Below, one piece after another: positions 57,220 through 64,000 of a DNA stretch of 64,000 nt. The notes under the pieces are model-generated. The model saw only the letters and a program-made list of their open reading frames with translations. It was not told the DNA's origin and searched no databases. The DNA is from Cordilura impudica (taxonomy: Eukaryota; Arthropoda; Insecta; Diptera; Scathophagidae): positions 250,416,358-250,480,357 of the forward strand of contig OY821519.1 of assembly GCA_963682025.1 (NCBI GenBank), given 5' to 3'. Numbering within the stretch: position 1 is the stretch's first letter; each line of letters starts with the position of its first letter. Both the position numbers and the translations under genes were made by a program.

Positions 57220-57641
57220 TCTTATATATTAAAAGAATTTATGAATAAACTTTGCATTCAAGTTTTTTCAATATTTTTCTTCTCTCAAACCTCTATAACT
57301 AGAGTTCTAATTAACTCAGTGGATCAAGCTCCTTCTTTTGAGCTATTAACTGCTTAAATGCGTTGGGTTTGAGTAAAGTTATGCGTGGAGAATCAAATTT
57401 ACTTTTACTGTACGTTAACTTCTCTTGGCATATTTTGGCTTTACTGTACGTTAACTTCTCTTGGCAAATTCGTTGAGTTTGAGGAAAGTTATGCGTGGAC
57501 AATCAACTTTACTTTTACTGTACGTTAACTTCTCTTGGCATATTTTGGCATTACTGTACGTTAACTTCTCTTGGCAAATTTTGGTATTATATTATAAAAA
57601 TTAATATAATATAATGCTGCGGAGCAGCACGGGTCCTCTAG
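57220..57641 (+). mobile_element. Helitron-like family B with internal tandem repeats
   Basis: Starts TCTTATATATTAAAAG after A and ends GCTGCGGAGCAGC (5-bp stem hairpin), ACGGGTCCTCTAG before T: 5' TC, hairpin 10 nt before CTAG, A^T target. Internally a 37-bp motif with TACTGTACGTTAACTTCTC occurs four times, arranged as two pairs in a 110-120 bp higher unit that begins GTTTGAG.AAAGTTATGCGTGG. Non-coding; the minus frame 57311-57502 reads across the repeats. Confidence 0.78.
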
Positions 57642-58119
57642 TAGTTAATTAAAAATATAATTTAACTAAAAATAGTGTTTACGTTTTTGTTTTGTCTAAC
57701 TTGAAATTTGGCACTCCTTGGAAACCAAACCATATAGCCATATATCAGTATAGGATTTATATACTTTTAATAAAGGAGCAATTGGTTTTCAGTGCTAAGT
57801 TGCGATTTTCTATGAAAAGGGAAAATAACGTTTTTCCACATTTTATAGCTTTCTCATAAGACTAAGTGATGTAATTTTTGATGGACAACTTTTAGTCTAG
57901 GGACTTTGTAGCTTTTCGTATTGGTTTTATAATTCCAATAATAGAAAGATTATTACTGGGTATTCTCTTTGGCGATTTATTGAAAGGAAATGTTATCGCT
58001 TGTGTTTACCTCTGGTTACTTTTAATTTTCCCTTTGTCAAAGTTGTCATCTGTAATTTTTTTAACGAATCCGTTGGAAAGTTTTCCGTTGAAAATAATAA
58101 CAGAATCATCGAATTAACC
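57642..58119. other. No gene recognised
   Basis: AT-rich. May include decayed sequence of the adjacent RT element, but no motif is readable. Confidence 0.35.
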
Positions 58120-58530
58120 TCGTGGTACTTTAAAACCAGATGCACAAATAGAGTATAAGGTTAGTGGCAATACTGATCCCTGTGCCACTTCAGCTGGAAT
58201 AATTCTTCTTTGTGGAAGATTCTCCATCTAAATTAACTGTAAATGATCTATCTGCCAGAAAACTTCTTATTAATTTTTGCAAATAGATTGTAATACAGTA
58301 TCAAGCAACTTTTCAATATCTAGGAATATAGTTCCAGTACTTTTCCCTTCATTTTTATTTCTGGTAATTATATTCAAATCCAAACTGTTCATTGTTTAAA
58401 TTTCCTCGGCAGACATTAAAGACACTTAGTCTGCGTAAAATAATCTTTTCAAGAACTTTGTCAAGATAATAGGTGATAATAGGTCTATAACTTTTAGGAA
58501 AATTGCCTTTAACTGTCTTTATTTAAACCC
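58120..58530 (-). pseudogene. Jockey-like reverse transcriptase remnant
   Basis: Minus strand: SYRPIITYYLDKVLEKIILR (motif 1), NNEQFGFEY (motif 2), GTIFLDIEKLLDTV (motif A, usually IEKAFDTV), KFLADRSFTVNLDGESS and PAEVAQGSVLPLTLYSICAS (motif B). The order is right but several frame changes are needed and the 3' half is missing. The motifs resemble those at 1-234. Confidence 0.75.
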
Positions 58531-58599
58531 TTTAAATTGAATAGGAACAGTAACTTATTAAATTTATCCGTAAGTACCACCTCTAACTAAATTACCATT

Positions 58600-59600
58600 T
58601 TTTAAAAATAAAATTTTCTTAAAAAGTACCTTTTATAAATGACGTACTTTTGCTTAAAAAAAGCAAATTTTCTTAAAAAAGTGACCCTTCTTAAAAAAGT
58701 ATCTTTCCTTAAAAAAGTACATATTCCTCAAAAAGCAGCATTTCTTAAATAAAGCTTAATTTCTTTAAAAAGTACATTTTCCTAAAAAAGCACTTTTATA
58801 AAAAAAAAATTCACTTTCTTCTATGGGTACCTTTTCTAAAAAGTAAATTTTTTTGGAAAGGTACGTTTTCTAAAAAAATAAGCAGTACTCAAGAGCAGTA
58901 TTTCTTCTTAAAAAAGTATTTTTTGTTAAAAAAAACTACCTTTTATTAAATTTTACCATTTCTTAAAAAAGTACCTCTTCTAAAAAAAGTATTTTAACTT
59001 AAAATAGCACCTTTACTTAAAAAAGTACATTGCCAAAAAAAAGTACTTGGCCTTTAGAAAGAACAATTTCTTAAAAAAATATCTTTTGTTAAAAAGTAGC
59101 TTTTCTTAAAAAAGATGCTCTTCCAAAAAAAGTAATTTTTCTTAACAAATACCTTTTCTTGAAAAAGTACCTGTTTCTAAAAAAATTTCCTCTGCTTAAC
59201 ATAGCAAGTTTTCATACAAAAGTAAATTTTCCTAAAAATTATAATTTTTTTTAAGTACCTTAAAAACTACCTTATTAAGATAGTAAATTTTTTTAAAGAA
59301 GCATTTTTTCTCTAGAAAGTATCTTTTCTTCAAAAAATTCCTTTCATCAAAAAAGTTCCCCTTGCTGCAAAACTACCTTTTCTTAATTTTATTAACAAAA
59401 TAATTTTCTTTTAAAGTCCCTTTTCTTAAAAAGGTAGATTTTCTTCAAATAGCACATTTTCATATAGGAGTACCTACTCTTAAAAAATATTCCTTTCTAA
59501 AAAAGTAGTTTTTTCTTAAAAAAGTACTTTTTCATAAAAAAAGCCTTTTCTGCAAAAAGTACTTTTCTTAAAAAATTTAAATTTTCTTAAAAAAAGTAAA
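58600..59600 (-). repeat. 18-bp degenerate tandem array, copy 6, left part
   Basis: Units CTTAAAAAAGTACCTTTT, minus orientation, about 1 kb, ending at the A^T insertion site of a Helitron-like copy. Confidence 0.88.
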
Positions 59601-59959
59601 TCTGTAATATTAATAGGCTAGGCGATTTCTTGTTACCGATGTTTTGTTTTACCGTTTTATCCCAATTTTGACCAAGCGTATATTATTTTAAACGTACTTA
59701 TTTTAAGCCATTTTGCAGATTTACAGATTTATAAAATTTTTCCTTTATTTTGAGTAAATTGCATTTAAAGTTGCTACTAACACATACATAAAATTATACA
59801 TATGCACACATAGTGTTTTATTATATTTGTTAATGCGTTTGTTAACGAGTTTGTTATCTTCATTCACAATAATAATAAACCATAGAAGTGAATTAGCTAA
59901 GTTGAAAAATAAAGCTGCCTAGAAATTGCACTCGAATTTTGAGGGCTGGAATCTGCTAG
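59601..59959 (+). mobile_element. Helitron-like family A copy inside the 18-bp array
   Basis: TCTGTAATATTAATAGGC after A; CTCGAATTTTGAGGGCTGG..CTGCTAG before T. Shares the CACAATAATAATAAACCAT block with the 41.3-kb copy. The array continues on both sides. Confidence 0.85.
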
Positions 59960-59964
59960 TTATC

Positions 59965-60420
59965 TTCAAAAATAACATTTTCTTTAAATATTACTATTAC
60001 ATTAACATAGTAAATTTTCCTTAATTTTTTTTTCTTTATTTTTTCTCTAAAAAGTACCTTTTCTTAAAAATACCTTCTCTTCAAAAAGTACCTTTTTTAT
60101 AAAAAATGTCCTTTGCTTAAAATAATAACTTTTCCCAAGAAAATATTTTTTCCTAAAAAAGTATATTTTCTTAAAAAAGTTTTTTTTCGTCAAACAGTAC
60201 ATTTTATTAAAAAAAGTATCTTTTGTTGTAAAACTATGTTTTACCAAAACGTATGTTTTCTTAAAAACGTATTAAAAAAAAACGTAGCTTTGCCTTAAAG
60301 AATACCTTTACTTCTATTCTTAAAAATGTTTTTTTTTTTTTTTTTTTTTTTTGAATACCTTATCTTAAAATAGAAGCTTTTCTTAAAAAAGTACTTTTTC
60401 TTAATTGAGAACTTTGCCTT
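59965..60420 (-). repeat. 18-bp degenerate tandem array, copy 6, right part
   Basis: Same orientation as 58600-59600. Contains a long T tract near 60329-60352. The opposite-strand frames at 60047-60247 and 60113-60298 are array translations. Confidence 0.82.
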
Positions 60421-62215
60421 ACACTAATGATGATTTTTCTGATCACAATGAACTGGCATTCCTTAATGTTTGTCGTTAATGCGATGTTCGACAAACTCTT
60501 TACGAGTTTATGAACATTTCTAGATAAAAATATTATTTATGTTCCACCGAAATCCTATTAAAGCATATTAAATTATAAAAAAATTATTATCTTTTTCTTA
60601 AAACTCAATAGAAAGAAATAGGAAATTTGAGCCAGATTAAAAGATGTTGGGTAATTTATTAATGAAAACATGGGTTTTATGTTACTTCACGTTCATACCC
60701 GCATTATGTGGGAACAGTTGAAGTTTAAGGTCAAACTTAATTTATCAAATGGAAAGAAATTATAAATATTTTCAATCTATGAATTAGAATATGAATATGA
60801 ATAGAAAAGTAAAGAAAAAAACTTTTGATGAAATTAAGCGGATTTTAAGGTTAAAGAAAAAGATAAATTTTGTTTAATTTCTAGTTAAACAAAAAGTTAA
60901 TAAGTCATATGTTAGAAATAAGAATTATGTAAAATGCTACTGGTCTTAAAGAAAATATTTTAAGAATTTTTTCCATAAGAATATTAAAGGATTATTTAAA
61001 AACCTTTAAAATTTATGAAAGAATTATGTAAATTTCGATCAAACAATTCAAATCATAATAACAAAAAGAAGGCCTAGCGCTCAATTTATAATATGATTTT
61101 AATTTTCTTTGTATTTTCTTCAAATCCCTTTTCATCTATCTTCGTTTTATCGTTCTATTATTATTTAACAATTCTACCTAGATTTTTTATAGACAATTGC
61201 AGAACTATCACATTTGTCATTTGGAGAAGAAGAAAAAACCGCCCCAAAATTAGAACAACATAATTCTCAAAATTTTGCGATAACGTTTTACTTTATTACT
61301 AAGATTTCGAAATACTTTTGTCTTTACAATTATTGTATTATACGGTCTGTTTAAAAAGACCCTCTCAATTGTTGAATCATCCATGTTAGATATCTAGAAA
61401 TTATTCTGTGTTATCAAATAAAATGATTCAGAGATTTGGAATTTTTATTTTCATATGGCAAATAGAAAAGAACAAGATCACTTCGATATGATACACAATG
61501 TAAATAATGAATAATAAGGTAAATATATAAATTACTTGGCAATTTTTTTGTGAAAACACGGAAAGGTAAATACAATGGTTACAAAAGTAGTATATATCCC
61601 AGCAAAAAAAAAAAAACAATTCCAAAAACCACTAAAGACTATATAGTTAGTTATTGAAAAAAGCCATTAAAAAGCAATACGGATTTAATCCAAGCATATC
61701 TCACTGAATTTATGCAGTGGTGATTCGAACTATACTCTGTGGAGAAGGCTCCTAATTTCAATCATCTCGCAAGAATGCAGCGAAGTGATTGTACGTGTAC
61801 GACACACAACTCATATGGGTTCATATAGACAACTCCTCGGCACAACTGGGAAATACCTCACAGGTTGCTGAAGAATTGGAATGTGTTTTTACACCTCTAT
61901 CACGGAAGTTTAAATTTCGGCCTTATCCCGCTGACAACACTAAATAAAGAAGTGCGAATGGATTAACCTGTAGGTTTATAAAGCAAATCTGTTGAAATAG
62001 TTAAAATAGTCTTCATTTGAAGTACGGAAAATGTAAATTATTTTTTAAAAGAAAATATATTATTAATACTAATAATACTAGAGAGCTCGGGTTTGGGACT
62101 AGGTATATTTCTAATTAATATTATTATTAACTATTGTTTATTATAGTTAAGAATTAATAAAGAATTTATGTAAATAAACGTTTTAAAAAAAAAGCAAATC
62201 TGTTGATCTTTGAAT
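60421..62215. other. No gene recognised
   Basis: AT-rich. 61680-61960 has more balanced composition and may be decayed transposon, but I cannot assign a family. Confidence 0.35.
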
Positions 62216-62530
62216 TGAAAGCGCTGAATCTGCCATCACTCCTCAGTGGAAAGGTTTCGAAGGTACTGGCAGTGATAACTAGTCATTGTCTTAGCGCCTC
62301 AAGGCTTAGTCTATAGTCATTATTTGGAGTTTCCTCAATTCAATGTTTGAGAAGAACGGCATTATTCCGGATAGTCAAGCGGTACTTAAGGCTTATAAAA
62401 TGAAATGTAATATCTCTAAATGATTTAGTCAAACTGAACACTCTTCCGCTGGCTTTGGCTCACGTATAAAAGGGGGCTGATGGAATAGTACCGTCTGATT
62501 GCCTATTGGGTGGTAAGCAGACCCTTTATA

Positions 62531-63767
62531 AAGGGTTTGTCAATAAGAGCGCTACAAAAGTTTTTTTAAATAAAACAAAAACGGTTTTGGATATCAATGC
62601 AATTCTTTATTCCTGTGAAAGTACGTTCGATGCAATTATGTATGGAAATCGACCTCTTTTGTATGGCCACCACGGGCAAGCTTGCAGAAGTCCAGACGCT
62701 GAACCCAATTTTCGACGGTTTTCAAGCATAAATCGCTGGCTTGTTGTCATAGACCATAGACTTGACGTAGCCCCACATGAAATAGTCCAACGGCGTCAAA
62801 TCGCACGATCGAGGCGGCCAATCGACTGAGATAACACGTTCTCCAAACTTGATTTCCAATAAATTGATTGTGACATTCGCTGTGTGGCTTGTAGCACCGT
62901 CTTGTTGGAACCACATGTCCTCCAAGTCCATATCATCCAACTGGGGCCAACAATATTCGGTTATCATTGAGCGGTAGAGATTCCTATTAACAGTAACGTG
63001 CCGGTCTTGATCATCATGGAAGAAGTACGGCGCAATGACGCCGCCGGCCCATAAACCGTACCAAACCGTAATTTTTTCGGGATGCAATGATGACTCATGG
63101 AGTACGTGTGGATTGCTGTCTGACCAATAACGCATATTTTGTTTATTGACGAAGCCATTCAGCCAGAAATGAGTCTCATCGCTAAAGATGGTTTTTCGAT
63201 GAAAATCCGAATCATTTTCAAGTTGTTGCTCAGCCCAATTCACGAACATACGACGCTTCTGGTGGTCAAGCGGCTTCAGTTCTTGCGTCAATTGGATCTA
63301 GAGGGGATGTAGGCCAAGATCTTTTCGCAAAATTCGCCACAACGACGTCACAGAGATGCCCAACGCTTGAGAACGACTTGTGATAGACACATTTGGGCTT
63401 TCTTCAACTGAAGCCTCAGTGGCAGCAATATTCTCGATACTACGGGCTCTTCTTTGTCTCACTGGCACGGGAGCATTTTGTACTGTGCCTGTGGATTCAA
63501 ATTTTTCAACTAGACGCTCAATTGTTGATCTGCTAGGACGATTATGACGACCATAAATTGGACGTAGCGCTCTTAACGTTGAGGCCACTGACTCCGAATT
63601 TCGGTAGTAAATTTTAATAATTTCGACTCATTGTTGGCTCGTATATCTTTCCATCATGAAATGGCAAACCTTACTGAAGAGAAATGTCAAAAGAGCGGCA
63701 AGAAATATGGCGTCGTTTGCTGTCCTTGTCTTTCTACTTTTGTAGCGTCCCTGTTGAAAAACCCTTT
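62531..63767 (-). mobile_element. Rosa-type mariner nested in a non-LTR remnant
   Basis: Ends AAGGGTTTGTCAATAAGAGCG and CTGTTGAAAAACCCTT. TA precedes it (62529-62530) and TA lies one base beyond its right end (63768-63769 region). The left junction forms ACCCTTTATAAAGGGT, a perfect 16-bp palindrome. Same family as 49031-50327. Confidence 0.88.
62640..63657 (-). pseudogene. Rosa-type mariner transposase with in-frame deletion
   Basis: ATG at 63657/63654 (MERYTSQQ) then TGA where the 49-kb copy has Gln, then VEIIKIYYRNSESVASTLRA. The N-terminal helix-turn-helix part is open to SLWRILRKDLGLHPL. The frame continues after a break at about 63297 with TQELKPLDHQKRRMFVNWAE, IFSDETHFWLNGFVNKQN (first Asp), WFQQDGATSHTANVT (second Asp) and RSCDLTPLDYFMWGYVKSM (third Asp). 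Relative to the 49-kb copy, 12 bases (RTGL) are missing before DWPPRSC, so the 41-residue spacing is cut to 37. Stop, frame break and deletion make it inactive. Confidence 0.9.
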
Positions 63768-64000
63768 TAGCTCCAGAACCTTTCTTAGATATGCGGAATA
63801 AGTACATTAGGGAAAGCGAAAGAAATGGAATGAATTTAAATTTAAATCTATTAAAATACGAGTTGGACAAAAGCAGGCCAAACAATTAATTTCGCTATCC
63901 AGAAAAAAATCCGAACAGCTGCTATCAAAAGAAAGGGGACCTTAGTATAAAAGCAGAATACCTTTGAGACAGCTGTGTGACTGCCCTGCAATCTGTTGTA

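Larger units (their letters stand above)
62220..64000 (+). pseudogene. Decayed RNase H-bearing non-LTR remnant split by a mariner
   Basis: Left of the mariner the plus strand reads KNGIIPDSQAVLKAYKMKC (DSQAVLKA, the second Asp of RNase H), then LNTLPLALAHV and RKGADGIVPSDCLLGG-like text. Right of it, LAPEPFLRYAE and, in another frame, KQAKQLISLSRKKSEQLLSK, then LCDCPAICC at the window end. These match the order RNase H, PEPF block, K(Q)A..LI..SR, Cys cluster of LOA/R1-like ORF2 C-termini. Many breaks. Identification rests on short motifs. Confidence 0.5.

Overview
This is a strongly AT-rich window from an insect nuclear genome. The evidence is a commissureless-like gene with a GT-AG intron, I-factor-like and Jockey-like non-LTR retrotransposons, rosa-type (D..D41D) mariner elements, piggyBac-like and hAT remnants, and many small Helitron-like elements. 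The style of the repeats suggests a higher fly, perhaps a blowfly-like calyptrate. That is inference; the species cannot be fixed from the sequence.

Only one host gene can be supported. It lies on the minus strand in two coding exons (39732-39216 and 25494-25010) separated by a 13.7-kb intron. Spliced, it encodes a 333-residue protein with no signal peptide, one transmembrane segment (about residues 140-163) and two cytoplasmic LPSY motifs. This is the architecture of the Commissureless family, which sorts Robo receptors in axon guidance. Its intron holds degenerate AT-rich tandem repeats, small inverted-repeat elements, Helitron-like insertions and three copies of a dispersed repeat. About 1 kb upstream of its ATG begins a 4.3-kb array of diverged units of about 350 bp.

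Everything else is mobile or repetitive. Left part (0-24 kb): RT, RNase H, mariner, hAT and Helitron-helicase remnants, an I-like element (6.5-8.9 kb), several copies of a dispersed repeat here called family P (a 24-bp palindrome at one end), and the longest block of an 18-bp degenerate tandem repeat (17.1-20.7 kb) interrupted by a deleted mariner. Middle (24-46 kb): the comm-like gene, its intron and its upstream repeat array. Right part (46-64 kb): more 18-bp arrays, one split by a piggyBac-like element that itself carries a mariner, then RT and RNase H fragments, a second Helitron-like family, a further array split by a Helitron-like insertion, and a second mariner nested in a non-LTR remnant.

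None of the mobile elements appears intact: each transposase or RT shows frameshifts, stops or deletions. The most notable signals are the 18-bp array family (roughly 7 kb over several loci and both orientations), the layered insertions that give a relative chronology, the Helitron-like family with clean A^T insertion sites, and a MITE whose empty site survives in a neighbouring paralogous repeat. I did not find a convincing new multi-gene system. No tRNA, rRNA or CRISPR array was recognised.
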